Shown: positions 1 to 11,704 of the stretch, piece after piece
Layout of the letters: every line of letters begins with the position of its first letter
Numbering within the stretch: position 1 is the first letter of the stretch
Assembly: GCA_003508835.1 (NCBI GenBank)
Contig: PUFA01000203.1
Coordinates: forward strand, 588,501-652,500
Length of the DNA stretch: 64,000 nt
Reading direction: 5' to 3'
Source of the DNA: Eonycteris spelaea
Taxonomy: Eukaryota > Chordata > Mammalia > Chiroptera > Pteropodidae
Position numbers and translations under genes: made by a program
Notes under the pieces: generated by a model
Database searches by the model: none
Told to the model about the DNA's origin: nothing
Seen by the model: only the letters and a program-made list of their open reading frames with translations

Positions 1-417
1 GTCAGGAAAGAGGTAGTCAGGAGCCGAAGTAGAGGAGAATGTGGGAAGAGGAACCCGAAGGAGAGGGCAGGGGTCTGCATTCTGAGTAAAGTCACTTCAG
101 GACCCAAGCAACGTATGTGGTGTTCTCAACTATTTTGCGTCAGGTGTCTCAGAGGGACATGTCCGTGTGGCCCCGTCACCATCAGGTTTAAGATGAAGGG
201 CCCGAGGCCCACGTTCCCCAGGACGGGAATGCAGGCAGAGAGCGGGGGAAGGGGTGCCCCTCTCTTGATAATAAAACACAGGTCGTGTGTGGCCTACTTG
301 AGGCCCTGGCCTGCTGCGCCTGCCGCCGTTGGCTTATTCGTGGCGGCACCAGGCTGCTCCTTGACCCTGACGTCCCCGGGGGCTGGGACCCTCATGTGTC
401 CTCATACGTCCTTCCAG

Positions 418-705
418 GCGTCCCGGTGTCCGACGTGAACCTAGAGACCCAGCCTCCCGAGGGTCAGGCGGTTGAAGGAGCAAGTCTGGTCCTTGTGTGC
501 TCAGTCGGCGAGGGTACGGGGACTGTCACGTTCTCCTGGCACAAAGAGGGCGAAGAGAGGAGCCTGGAAAGGAGGAGGGCGCGCTCCCAGTCGGCGGAGA
601 TGCGGGTGGCCGCCGTGAGCGGACACCAGGCGGGGACGTACTACTGCGCGGCCAACAACGGTTACGGCTCCCGCCTCAGCCAGCGGGTCGCGGTCACCGT
701 GAGAG
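418..705 (+). CDS. FCRL3: FCRL3 exon, Ig domain D4
   Basis: A 288-nt phase 1-1 exon with acceptor ccag and donor gtgagc. It opens VPVSDVNLETQPPEG and carries the Ig cysteine pair (LVLVCSV and YYCAANN), the characteristic FSWHKE tryptophan strand and a closing VAVTVR. Human FCRL3 D4 has the same pattern (VPVSNVNLE, TGTVTFSWHKEG). The frame is open throughout. Bases 1-417 upstream look like the preceding intron; I see no exon in them. Confidence 0.9.
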
Positions 706-3700
706 GTGAGCCGGCCCCTGTCCCGCGGCCGCCCCTTCCCCGCGGCCGGTCACGCGCTGATCCCCGCCCGGCTTTCCTGAGGCGGCGCGGGCCGAGGGGG
801 CGGGGCGTCCGCGTGCGCTTCCGGCCGCGCCCCGCCTGACTTCCGGTCCCTCCCGCAGTCCCCGCGTCGCGTCCCGTCCTCACCGTCGAGGCCCCGGGCC
901 CGCGCCCTGCCGGGCGACGTGCTGCAGCTCCGCTGCGAGGCCCCGAGAGGCTCGCCGCCCATCCTGTACCGGTTCTACCGCGGGGACGACGCCCTGGGGA
1001 GCAGCCCGGCCCCCTCTGGAGGAGGCGCGTCCCTCAACCTCTCTGTGACCGAGGAACATTCCGGAAACTACTCCTGCGAGGCCGACAACGGCCTGGGGGC
1101 CCAGCGCAGCGAGGCGGTGACACTCCGCGTCACAGGTGAGCCGCAGGCGTCACCTGACAGGCTGGGGCTCTTCGCGCCGCCCGCTGCAGCGCGCGCACGG
1201 ATTACGCCGGGCCTCGTGCGGAGCGCGCTTCGCGACACGAGCGGGCGCTCACGGGGACACTGACGGGGACCGGCGTCCGGCGCGCGTACTGTGCCCGTGG
1301 GGGGGGCCGCTGGCGTCACATCCGGGCATTTCCGGTAATAAAACAGAAAAAGGCAATTATTTTTAAGCAACCATTTTTTAAAAATACCATCTCCATAGCA
1401 GGGTTTGTTTACGAAGCGTTAATGATGTGCGTACTGTTGAAGGGTCTTTTTTTTAGTGTCTGACAAAACTGTTGATAGTCACTGATTAATAAAAAAATCA
1501 TCGAAAATGAAATAGCAAGTTGGCTTCGTAGATAAACGCACGAGCTATCTTTGTATTGACTTCCCCCTTTTAGAACTCTGCTGCAAAACGTTATGTGGTA
1601 TGGAGATTTTGTGGTCATTCCCCAATGTTGTTATAAAGCATTTCAAAGAGTTTATTATTTAAGTTAAAATAATCTGTGAAAAATACTCAAGTAACCTACT
1701 AGAAGAGTATATGCCCCCATATGCTGAAAAGTGAGCAAACAGCTGGAAGCCCCTATGTCACTTCCTCGGTGCCATGGTGACCCTCAGCCTTCACAGGAGT
1801 CCTGTGACACAGGGCCCGAGCGAGAACACCAGTATGAGTGTTAGTACAGCTGAATTTCTTTCTTATCGTCAAGCTACAAACTAAATGCCAGTGAACTCTG
1901 TTTTCTCCCTCAGTTCCCGTGTCACGCCCCATCCTCACCCTCAGGGCCCTTGGGACCCGCGCCATGGTAGGGGACATGGTGGAGCTCCGCTGTGAGGCCC
2001 AGAGAGGCTCACCCCCAATCTTCTATCGGTTTTACCACGAGGACATTGCCCTGGGGAGCAGCCCAGCCCTCTTTGGAGGAAGTGTGTCCTTCAACCTTTC
2101 TCTGACCAAAGAATATTCTGGAAACTACTTCTGCGAGGCCGACAATGGTCTGGGGGCCCAGCACAGCGAGGCAGTGACGCTTGACTTCACAGGTAGGTTG
2201 GTGGTATCTGGGCTATAGGTTACAGTCACAGTCAATAAAATATTTCTCCAAAAGACCATACATAGTCTACCATTGTCAACACCTTTCTGAACACATACCC
2301 GAGGCCTGGGGTTCCAGAGATTGGTGCTGGTTTCATGGGGGCGAGGGGAAGGGCATAAACTTCAGTCCTAGAGGCTGGCCATCATCCTCATGGGCCCTTG
2401 TATTGAAGATGACAAATTGTTCTGGAGGAAATTCGAACAGAGCAATCAGAACCTGGCAGAAGGCCACCCTGCTGGGTCTCTGGCTGTGTTGTGTCTACGT
2501 GGTTGTGTTTGCTACAAGAACTCAAGTCTGGGTCTCTCTACATAGGGTCTTCCAGGAACAGAATAATCCTTGTCACCATGGGAGTCGCTGGGGGACTACT
2601 CAGCATCGTCAGCCTTGCTGCTCTGGTGCGTTGCATCGGAACCCAGAGGAAATCAGGTGAGAGTCTGTCCACCCTTTGAGGTTGTGACTTTGCCATCGCT
2701 ATGATAATTTGGACTGTGTGACGCACCTTAGAAAGGTCAGTCATTTCCTTCCAGGTACCAGGCCCTCATTTCCACTCACGGCCACTCTGGGCAATGGTGA
2801 CAAAAAGATAGGATACATTTTTTAAGAAAGTTGTTACTCCACGTATTTAATTTGAGATTTAAATCAGGTAGTAGTTTTTCTTCCAATTTCAAAAAGCTAA
2901 GTTATTTACTGTCTCACCCCCAGTCTAAAGTTTACCAAAAACAAAAAGATTTTTTTTTAATTCTCCATTTGTGTCAACAGCAACAAAATAGATAATAGCC
3001 ATAGGCATGAACCATAAACTCCAGGGTATAGTTGAATACCAGTCAAATGCGAAATTCGGATAAAGTTAACAAGGATGTTGAAAATGAAATTAAAGCCTCA
3101 ATTGTGATCATTTGTTACTAGCAGATAGAAATACAATTAATACTTGTAAATGATCATATCCTACCAGCTCGCTAACATACATCTGCTGTATAGACGTTAT
3201 CAGATTTTCTACATAGATAATCGTGGCATCTGTGAGTAAAGACAGGTTTACTCCTTCCTTTCCAATGTGGATTCCATTTGTTTGGCTTGTTTGTTTAGCC
3301 TTACAGCCCATCTGTGCACTGCAGAATAGAGTGTTGAGAACAGACAATCTTGTCTTGTCCTTGATCTCACGGGAAAGTCTCTGGTCTCTCGCCCTCAAGG
3401 ACAATAATGTTGCTGTAGGCTGAGGAAGTCCCTACTGTTTGTAATTTGCTGAGAGTTTTTAGAGGGAAAGTGTTTATCAAATGCTGCTTTGACACTGGCT
3501 GAGAGATCACATGACATTTTCTAGTCTATTGACATGGCTTTTGAATTTTGAACGCTAAACCAGCCTTGCCTTTCTAAGATCAAATTCACTTAGTCATGAC
3601 TGTTGAATTTTATTTGCTAAATTTTTGTTAAGAATGTTTGCATCTGTGTTCACAAATTATATTGGTTGGCAGCCTGATTTTCTCGTCATGCCTTATTCTG

Positions 3701-6700
3701 ATTTGATGTTAAGGTAACACCCACTTAGTTGCCATTTCTGATACTCTTTGTTGCCTGTTGTATATCCATGTTTCTTTACGGTATCATTTTCTTTTTGCTT
3801 GATGACTTCTTTCACATTTGCTATAATATGGGCCTGTTGGTGAATGTAATCGATAGTGTCAATGAAGTCTTCGCTATCCTTACAGATTTTCTGTCCACTT
3901 GAACTGTCAGTTATTGAGACGGGTATTGAAATCAGCAACTGTAGCTGTGGATTTGTCCATTTTTACTTGCATTTCTATCAGGCTCGCTTCATATATTTTG
4001 GAGCTCTGTTATTAAGAGCGTAAATGTTTATAATTGTGTGTTGCATGTTTTTGATGAAATGACCACCTTATCTTTATGAAAAGACATTTTTATCCCTGGT
4101 GGTGGTATTTACTCTGAAATATTCTTTGGTACTAATGTATTAATGAAAGTAGTGTTAATGTGGTATTTCTTTATCCTTCTATTTTTTACCTATTTGAGCC
4201 CTCATATCTAGAGTGAATTTATTATAGATAGCATATAGTTAATTCTTGCTTTTTTAAATCCAGAATGACAGTTTCTCCCTTCTACTGAAGTATTTAGACC
4301 ATTTTCATTAATAAGGTTAGGTTTAAGTTTATTATTTTGCTATTTCTTTTTCTCTTTTTCCTGTCCTTTGCTTTCCTTTCCTTTTTCCTACCTTTTAGAC
4401 CAATTGAGTTTTTTTTTTTATGATTCTATTTTATTTCTTTTGTTGGCTGACTACTGATATCACCCTTTGTTTTGTTATTTTAGTGATTGTCTTATGGTTT
4501 GTAGTGCATGTGTCTAAGTTATCACCGACCATCTTCAAGTGATGCATCCCTTCAAATAGTATATTAATTACCACGGTCTGCTTCGTATCTCCACTCCCAG
4601 CTATGCTGTTATTATTTTGTAAATAACAGATTCTCTTTTCAAGAGGCTGAAACACAGTTTTGAAATCTTGATTCACTCATGTCATTACCGCTTTCTTTCT
4701 GTATATCCATAGACCCATCTGGTGTCACTTTCTTTGTGGTGTGAGTCTGTGGGTGAATTATGTCAGCTTTCATATGTCTGTAGAAGTCTTCATTTTGCAT
4801 AGAATTTTACTTTGAAATGTTTCTGTTCTTTCAGCATTTTAAATAAAGATGTCACTCTGCTGTCTTGCCATGTGTGTTGTTTCCTCAGGAAATTTGCCGT
4901 CACCCGCCTGCGTTCGCCCTCAGTTGCTTTTCCCTCTCTCTGAGTGTCTTTCGTGGGTCAGGGACCTTTGAACATACGGACTGTTATTTGGTGCTTTGGG
5001 TGCTCAGAAGCCTTTGAGGTTTTACATTTTGGAATTACTGTCCCTTTCCGTGCTGTCTGCCTCTCTGTGCGCTGCGACCTGGCCTCTCCTCTCCTGTCAT
5101 GACAAACTCTCTGCTCTCTCTTCCTAGAGGTTCAAACTGGAAATCAGGCAAACAAACAAACCAAATGTATGCATCTCAGTTTACAGAAAAAATTTACATA
5201 TTTTTCTTAACGATGCTGGTGAAGCGTTATCTCTTACCTCTCTTTTCAGCTCAGAGCCTCCATCCTTCCATTCATTTGCATGGAAAACGACACCAACATT
5301 TTACGGCCAATATTTTAAAGCTATTTAGTATTTTCTTAAATAACATTACATGTAAAATTACGTATGTAGCACTAAGCCCAATAGTACTCATCATAAAATT
5401 TGTCATCACTTAGAGTCTGTTGTATGCAATTTTTATAGTGTGGCTAATTCTATCAATTATTCCATAAGTACATGTCAGTTCAATTCAGCTAATATTATTA
5501 TTGCCAATTAGAGATGAAGAAATGGAGATTTGGGGAAGTTAGTTAAACTTTCCAAACACAAGTATCTATTAAGAGTCAAAGTTAGGGCTTCGCTGGGGTC
5601 TCCCAAAGCCCATATTCTCTCTATTATACTTTGATGAGTTTTTAAAGGCTGGTCACACCTCTTACTTTCAAAATGACTTTTCTGTCTAGTTACTATCTGA
5701 GGTGGTGTTTTTTAACCAGTAGCATACTAGAAGTGCAGACATAAGAACTCAGTGTCAAAGCTGACGTTTATAAAAACAGATGGCTCATTAAGTCGAACAT
5801 CAAAGAGCATTGGGGAAGAGAGAATGGCCAGCCACAGTTTTCTGTGGCAAGTGGTGGCTACAGACCCAGAGGTTCTGTCCCCCCGGGCTAGGGGAAATGC
5901 TGCCTTAAATAGCAAAGGCAACTCAGAAGTTCTGCCTTTCTCCTTCAAAATTCTGCCAGATGCACTTCCTCTTAGCAGAATCCTCCTCTTTTACTGACCT
6001 TCTGCCTTGGCAAGTGGGGGAGGGAGGAGGGCTCCTGACTCACTCTGTTCCTGAAGCCTCAGAGCACCCTACAGGTCACCAGAGGGAGTGACATATTTTT
6101 TGACCTTATAATTGAACCTGGCTTAAAATCCCAGTACTGTAGCTGGCCAAGTACTTATTTGGCAAGTAAATCAGTTCTCAGAACCCCCGGCTCCTTTAGC
6201 TGTGTGACAGTCACACTGAAAGTTTTTACCCTCTCAGTGCCGGGAGGTGATCAGTGTAGACTGCTCCATGCGGCGCCCGACCCACATTGCATCGGTGACC
6301 AGCAACTTGCATTTTAAGCTGCCGGTCCCCTCCCTCTTTTACAAACAGAGGCAGCCAACTCTCAGATTCATCCTGGCATCCTGCCCCAAGCTGCCCTGAC
6401 CCCAGAGAGGGGACTCATTGTTGACTGATTTGGCTTGTGACTACTCCAAGGAGAGAGAGAGGCAGGCAGGGATTGTCCTTCTTCGCACATCTCCAGTTCA
6501 GCTGGGACACCTGGTCCCCAGAGATAGCTTGGTAGGCATTGATCAGCTGGTTTTCATGGGTGGTCAGGCAGATGATGTTTACCCTGGGTGATAGCTTCTG
6601 TTCTCTGAGCCCAGTGACAGACGCAGAGCCACCGGTGAGGGGATGGCAGACTGGAAGGAGGCTTGTAGTGAGGCAGGCCAGGCAGGCTTTGGTATTTCAG

Positions 6701-9700
6701 CGAAGATGGAAACCTGCCGTTTTTTTGAAGCCAATGGAGTAGGCTCCAGATTAGATTTACATGTCATCAGCCATCGTCAGATTGTCAGTTGTCATTCTTT
6801 CAGTCCTCTGAGTACATACTTTAATTTGTTCTGTTTAACAAGTTTTTGTTGAGTATTTTCAGCATTCTACACACTGGGAATACAAAAATAATGAAGACAA
6901 GATTTACGGCTTCAAGTAACATACATTTCATGAGGGAGTTAGAGGCAAACACAGAAATAGATAGTTACAATACAGTGCAGTGACCTTAGTGTTGCCGGGT
7001 TCACGTTGCTGAACCTGTCCCGGCAGTGGCTGGAACGTTCTGAGCAGGCAAGGCAGGTTGGGATCGGAGGGCGAATGAGAAGGGAGGAGAGATGCCGAGG
7101 AGACCGCGTGCGCCTTGGGGGGTCGCAGTGGATCACAGGGACCTCAGGTGAAGAGAGGTCAGGCTTCGCCGCGGTGGCCCCACCAAGCCTCACTCCTGCG
7201 AGAGCTCGGCATCAGCTCCCTCTGAGGCCTCAGTGTCGGTCACAGTCACGGCACCTTGCAGCACCATCGCTGGCCAGATAACTGCTCAGAGGAAGTGGAC
7301 TCTGCACAAATGTCTCAAGACCCCACCCGCCTTACCTAGGACGGTCGCGGGGGTGGAGCCGGACGGTCCCTGAGACTTTACATAGCTGAGATCTAGACCT
7401 ACTCTGACCTCTGGGAACGGGTGTTCTCACGGAGCACGTGACACCCTCACACGCACTTACCTTCTGTGTCCCTCGGCTTGTTTTCTAGGAGGACTTCCTG
7501 CCGCCGGGACACCCAGGTGAGGTCTCCGCGTCCTGCGCTGAGGTATTTTCATGCTTTGTTTATATCCACAGGTAAGAACATGGAATTATGTGTGTTAAAC
7601 AAATTGGAACATTTTCAAATTCTTCTGAAATCCAACACTGACTAAGGCCACTTTCAAACCCACATTCGTACCTCTTTGTGCACAGAATTCATGTTATTTG
7701 CTACCTGTGTCCCTTCCTGCTCCCTTCAGCCGCCCCCATAGAGTCCGTGAAACTGTGGCCCTCGGCTGCTCGTGCCTTCCCTCACGTACCCAACCAGGAA
7801 CTGGCACCGAACGCCAGCGATGTACAGGCCACAATGTAAACTGCGGAAGGAAATGAAGCTAAAAACCTAAAGAGCCTTGATGGTCTCTTCTGGGAAACGT
7901 GGGTTCTTGTCAGACGGGGTGGAAAACCGAAAGAGACCATTTGAAAAAGACGAAGGCCGACCTCCGTGGGAAGGAGGTCTTCGTGGAGCAACGTTTCGGC
8001 ACTCAAATTTTTGAAAAAAGTGGAACATGAGGCAAATACAAGACCTTACTCTGCCAAAGGGAAGCTGAAACTGCAGCCTCCCCTCGTGGCCCTGCCTCGT
8101 CCCCTCCCTGTAGTGCCACCTGGTGACCTTTGTCAAAAGAGCCGTTGAGCTCAGAGTGAGCGGCCACCATCTTTTTACTGGAACTACACGGGCTCCTCCT
8201 GGAAGCTGATTTTCCTGAATCTAATCCACACACAGTCTCTCACCTGTCGCTCTCTCTGTCTGTCGCAGTTACAGTCCCAGTGAGTGTCACGAGCTTTCCT
8301 TGACCCGGCCCTCCAGCCCAGGCACACAAGAGCTCATGGCAGCGGGAGCGGAGCTGCAGCCAGTGTACAGCAACGGTGAGGGCCCGCGGGCGCCGGTGAC
8401 CCTGAGGCGGCTGGAGGCTGAGCAGCAGCGAGCCCGTCGTGCTCAGTCCAAACCTGACACTGTGCCGGGGGGGAAGTGGCTGTGAACTGGGCGGGCTCCT
8501 GACGGCAGCCCGCACTCACTGCTGCTCCCACACTCACTGCTTCTCCCGCAGTGGGTCCCGGGATGACTGCCTCTATTCCCAGATCTGGAGCACCCCACAC
8601 AAGAGAGACAATTCAGGTGAGACGCCTTCCGGGTAAGCAGCGGCGAGGTGGCTGTGGTATCAGGTCTACGGTCAGAGTCATCTCAAACGTGAGACCAGCA
8701 CGGAAGAAATCGCCTGCTCTCGTGCCCTGTCTCTCGTATTGTCACACTTCCCCGCCCACCTGTCTGCGCCACCAGCGTCATCATGGACTCTTTGAGGACA
8801 GACACTATAATTTTTCACTAACACTTAATATGATGTTTGGGAAACTAGGCCTTCCCAAATATTTTCTGAGTGAATGAATGAACAAGTATAATTGCTAAGG
8901 TAAGCCTCGTAATCCAGCGTGAAGACGGTTGTCATTCTCTTACCTGGGCTGTTTCTCATCTTATTCTTCCGCATCATCCCAGCAGTCTGTCCCAGTGTGG
9001 TCCCCCTGCCCTGGGTACTTGACCATGTCATTGCCCAGATTAACTGCCCTCAGAGACATCCCGTCCCAAAGCACGACCCTGGCCGCCCTCTGTGCTGTGA
9101 CCCGTGACAGGGTCCTCCAGACGCTGCCTCAAGCCTTCTCTCTAGCCGACTGAGCGCCCCATGTGTGTCCTGCTTTGGTGCTCGTTTGTCCTGAAATAGC
9201 CTGACCCCTGCCTAGCTTACCTGGTGACCCTGGCTCACGTTTAAAAACGCAGTTCACACGCTACCATGACACTTGCGTGGACTCCCAGCAGCCCTCCCTG
9301 TGCCCTAACCTGGGGGGACTGGCAGCCGTCGTGGCCACCGCTTAGTCGGTGTGAGTTTGTCTTGATGCCCATAATACTCGTGTTTGTCTCCAGGCCGGTT
9401 TCCTCCCTGAAAAACTCCAGGCTTCCTGATCACTGGGCTTCGTCTCCTTAGAGCTTGTCAAAGCTTAGTGAACGTCGCTATTGCGGGAGTGCTTATTGGC
9501 TGAAAAACTAAAACAGATTCAAAGACTCCTGGGAAGGAGAGAAGAAGCACGCACAGTGATTTTTTTTTTTTCTGTCCTACTGCAAATCTTCAGCTCTCTG
9601 GCAGCTTGCTGTGTGGCCGCAGAATGCAGCCCCCTCCCCAGCTGCCTCCAGTTCCCCATTCAAAGCGAAGTGAACCGTATCTGCCGCCTTCTCCTAAATG

Positions 9701-10227
9701 ACTGGGACAGTCAGAGTCCCTGGGGGGAGTGGGGGAGCATGGGGAACATTTCTGCTGGGGTTGTGACAGGCAGGAAGGACGAGGTCACCGAGTGAGCCGT
9801 TCTTAGCACTGGGCGGGCAGGACAGGGCTGTCAGTGCACGCACTGGCAGGGCACTCGGCAGGGCAGAGAGGGAACCGGCAGAGGGAACCTGGGCCGGGAG
9901 TGCATGGGGCGGGTCGTCAGTGAGCTGTGTCACCCATGACTTAATACTTCTCTTTTCCCATCCAGAAGCAGATTCACCCAGGATGCACCGGGAGGGCAAG
10001 GTACGTCACGGGTCCTGGCTATCTCCCCCACTCTCCCGCGCCCACCTACGCTTGGGTGCTCACTGGTCGTGTTTTCCCACCAGGAACCCACAGTCATCTA
10101 CTCAGAGTTGAAGAAGAGACATCCAGATGACTCTGCAGAACAGGCCAGCGGTAGAGGTAGCACCCATGGAGATGACATGGAAAACTATGAGAATGTCCCA
10201 TGCAAATCCTCAGCCTGGGGACGCTAG
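418..10227 (+). CDS. FCRL3: FCRL3-like Fc receptor-like gene, 3' part (partial, joined exons, two frameshifts)
   Basis: A B-cell type I membrane receptor of the FCRL family; the 5' exons (leader, D1-D3) lie upstream of the window. Coding exons seen: 418-705, 859-1135, 1914-2192, 2546-2656, 7489-7516, 8269-8375, 8552-8616, 9966-10000 and 10084-10227. In order they encode a D4-type Ig domain with the FSWHK motif, two D5-type Ig domains, a membrane span and a tyrosine-rich tail. The tail is the diagnostic part: SPSECHE, ELQPVYSN, LYSQIW, VIYSELKK and YENVP follow human FCRL3 in the same order. In known FCRL3 such motifs recruit SHP phosphatases and Syk/Zap70-type kinases. Two exons are shorter than a multiple of three (859-1135, 2 nt short; 8552-8616, 4 nt short versus human), so the frame as given does not reach the last tyrosine motifs. 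This is either sequence error or a decaying gene. FCRL identity is firm; integrity is not. Confidence 0.87.
859..1135 (+). CDS. FCRL3: FCRL3 exon, Ig domain D5 (2-nt frameshift)
   Basis: D5-type Ig exon starting VPASRPVLTVEAPG after acceptor cgcag and ending VTLRVT before gtgagc. The body has LQLRCEAPRGSPPILYRFY and NYSCEADNGLG. Its length is 277 nt against 279 for the intact sister exons. Two bases are missing in the G/C run at about 888-907 compared with the exon at 38014, so the N-terminal strand and the rest of the domain are in different frames. The core is nearly identical to three exons of the FCRL5 gene. Confidence 0.85.
1914..2192 (+). CDS. FCRL3: FCRL3 exon, Ig domain D6
   Basis: An intact 279-nt phase 1-1 exon, VPVSRPILTLRA to AVTLDFT, with cysteines in VELRCEAQRG and NYFCEADNGLG. 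It is less G/C-rich than the preceding D5 exon and carries independent substitutions, so it has escaped the homogenisation affecting D5. It is the membrane-proximal domain. Confidence 0.9.
2546..2656 (+). CDS. FCRL3: FCRL3 transmembrane exon
   Basis: A 111-nt phase 1-1 exon after acceptor acatag, with donor gtgaga. It encodes a short GSSRNR stalk that matches the human GTSRNR stalk, a hydrophobic span running from ILVTMGVAGG to LAALV, and a basic stop-transfer CIGTQRKSG. The frame is open. The span is slightly shorter than in human FCRL3. Confidence 0.88.
3105..5095 (-). mobile_element. Old L1 fragment, antisense
   Basis: The + strand is T-rich and reads as reverse-complemented L1 ORF2 (reverse-transcriptase region onward), with many stops and indels. 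Typical antisense-L1 phrases include the 'ttgctaaatttttgttaagaatgtttgcatctgtgttcac' type block near 3615-3655 and the fragment near 3825-3930. It is decayed, without target-site duplications that I can define. Confidence 0.65.
5490..5640. repeat. MIR SINE remnant
   Basis: Contains the MIR core pattern: a gatgaagaaatggagat-type block, then ttagttaaactttccaaacac, followed by a degraded accession to agcccatatt. Diverged, with edges approximate. Confidence 0.55.
7489..7516 (+). CDS. FCRL3: FCRL3 28-nt juxtamembrane mini-exon
   Basis: A 28-nt exon between a pyrimidine-rich acceptor (ttttctag) and gtgagg. With the flanking split codons it reads GGLPAAGTP, equivalent to human GGLSATGTS. It enters in phase 1 and leaves in phase 0+2, exactly as the 28-nt exon of the FCRL5 gene at 42143-42170 does, which supports the call despite its size. 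Confidence 0.82.
8269..8375 (+). CDS. FCRL3: FCRL3 cytoplasmic exon with SPSEC and PVYSN motifs
   Basis: A 107-nt exon, acceptor tcgcag and donor gtgagg. It reads SYSPSECHELSLTRPSSPG, then a QELMAAGAELQPVYSN ending. Human FCRL3 has SHSPSECQE followed by MELEPMYSN. The tyrosine in PVYSN is the first half of the ITAM-like pair in this tail. The frame is open. Confidence 0.88.
8552..8616 (+). CDS. FCRL3: FCRL3 cytoplasmic exon, YSQIW motif (frameshifted)
   Basis: Acceptor cccgcag, donor gtgaga. The motif frame reads DDCLYSQIWSTPHKRDNS, equivalent to human NPIYSQIWSIQHTKENS. The exon is 65 nt where 69 would match human, so four bases are missing near 8556-8566. From the phase-1 entry the tyrosine motif is therefore read out of frame. 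No alternative acceptor that I can see within the exon repairs this. Confidence 0.82.
8770..8890. repeat. L2 LINE 3'-end remnant
   Basis: Carries the L2 tail pattern: an actctttgaggacagac block followed by attttctgagtgaatgaatgaa. It lies in the FCRL3 intron between 8616 and 9966. More L2-like sequence may extend to about 9460. Confidence 0.5.
9966..10000 (+). CDS. FCRL3: FCRL3 cytoplasmic 35-nt exon
   Basis: Acceptor atccag, donor gtacgt. In the family frame it reads EADSPRMHREGK, matching human ANCPMMHQEHE. It enters in phase 1 and ends in phase 0, as in human FCRL3. The preceding exon's frameshift means this frame is not reached in the given sequence. Confidence 0.8.
10084..10227 (+). CDS. 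FCRL3: FCRL3 terminal coding exon with C-terminal ITIM
   Basis: Acceptor cccaccag. It reads EPTVIYSELKKRHPDDSAEQ and then a tail with DMENYENVPCKSSAWGR before TAG at 10225-10227. VIYSEL is a canonical ITIM (V-x-Y-x-x-L) and YENVP is the extra C-terminal tyrosine of FCRL3. Human ends TVLYSELKKTHPDD, then ENYENVP. Read from the frameshifted upstream exon, translation would instead stop within this exon, soon after its start. Confidence 0.88.
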   Translation, partial: EPTVIYSELKKRHPDDSAEQASGRGSTHGDDMENYENVPCKSSAWGR

Positions 10228-11700
10228 CCCCAGACCCAGAGGGGCCCACAGAAACCCAGGGAAGCACTGGCGCTGTCCTCGGTGAGCATCCACCCCCTCG
10301 CCTCCAGTGAGCCCACGTGAGACCTCTGCGCCTGAGTCTGTGTGTGATCCAGGGCAGAGTGGCCATGTCTGAGTGAGCGCTGTGTCCTGTTCAGAGTAGA
10401 GACGTGCGTGAAGGCCGAGCGGGTGGCCCTCAGCTCCTGGGTCTGTGGACTAGGGGACAGAGAAGTGGCCTGGCTGGGACACGGGCATGGCTGTGACCAC
10501 TGGATCTCAGTGCGACCAAAAGCGTTTGATGCACTCTGCATAAACTGTCCGTTCTGAATGTTCTGTTTCCTCTTTTCATGGTTGGTAGTGGCATCACCGA
10601 TGTTCTGGTGTGTATGCCACGTTCCAGCCGCCAAATTGGAAATGACCAAAAGAATTTACACCGTCTACACATACGCTGTTTCTTCACGAGACCTACACCA
10701 GTACTGAGAATTCTTTCAAACAGGCCAGTCTCAATGAGAGAGGGCTTCCAGGTCGTCTGCATAGATCTGCTGTGGGAAGAATGGTGCTCCCACAGCACCC
10801 CAGCGCCCGAGTCCCAGCCCCACACGTGGCCTGGGCGGTGGCCTCCGGGCTCCGGGGCTGACGAACGGCAGGCGGGCCACCAGCAGACTGGTGTCCTTGC
10901 ACGAAGAAGAGACACCAGAGACGTCTCTGTCTCCCCTTGTGCACCCAGAGGGAGGCCACGTGGGGAACAGCAAGAGGGCAGCCGTGACGTCCACTGAATA
11001 ACAGCGATGCTTTGCAGGTGTGGAAATACCTCCAGTCGTGATGGTGTCACGTGAACGTCAAATGTGCCTTTCACCTTAGAGTCAGAAACTTAGACAACAG
11101 AAAGCGTAACAGCAAAATTTGGTCTGGCTTGAGGTTTTTAATCTGAGGTTAACGACTTGAACGAGCAGCCGGTTTGCTGAGGGTCAGTGATTTCGTTCAT
11201 TACTGAGGAGGGGCTCGCCGCCTCGTTACCATGGCAGCCGGTGCACAATGTGCCCCAGAGCGGAGGCCTGGCCTTTGGGGGAGCAGGAAGCCGGGCGTGG
11301 TCTTCGTGCCTAGGCTTTGCTCCGAACACCTCCCCACTCAAGGCTCCAGGAAGAATAGGGCCACCTATGGGGAGAGAGGAACGTGTCACTAGGTGCCAGC
11401 TGTGGGGAAGCCATCTAAAAGAGCAGTGACGAAAGACATTTCCATATTCACTTAAGAGGAAATCTAAGGGAGAGGGACAGGACAGAGGCGGTGTCCTATG
11501 GGCATGGGTCATTCTGTGGAGTGCCAGCGGGGGACATGGCTGCCGGAGGGAACCCAAGGGACACAGCAGAGTTCAGAGTGGGCAACGTGCCCCCAGAACG
11601 TCTTCTCCAGGTCAAACCCAGGTGCTGCGTCCGGGAGAGAGGCAGAGGGACTTCCCTGCGCCTGAGAAGGAGACATTCGTGGCGTCAGTATTTGAGACTG
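10228..11700 (+). other. FCRL3 3'UTR and downstream intergenic DNA
   Basis: About 1.5 kb after the FCRL3 stop. It probably starts with the 3'UTR, but I found no AATAAA in the first kilobase, so the transcript end is not placed. No other gene is supported. The long minus-strand reading frame here has no recognisable domain. Confidence 0.5.
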
Positions 11701-11704
11701 CTAG

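Larger units (their letters stand above)
2657..7488 (+). other. FCRL3 intron between transmembrane and first tail exon
   Basis: About 4.8 kb with no exon that I can support. It holds an old antisense L1 (about 3105-5095) and a MIR remnant near 5490-5640. The rest (about 5100-5480 and 5650-7480) is unique-looking intronic sequence. Confidence 0.7.

Noticed and set aside
840..962. Minus-strand frames recurring opposite each homogenised Ig exon (also near 36900, 38100 and 40850)
   Set aside because: They recur because the + strand exons are near copies; they are antisense shadows of the D5-type Ig domain.
10430..11074. A 214-codon minus-strand frame behind FCRL3
   Set aside because: Overlaps the likely FCRL3 3'UTR, shows no domain or splice support, and competes with similar frames on both strands.
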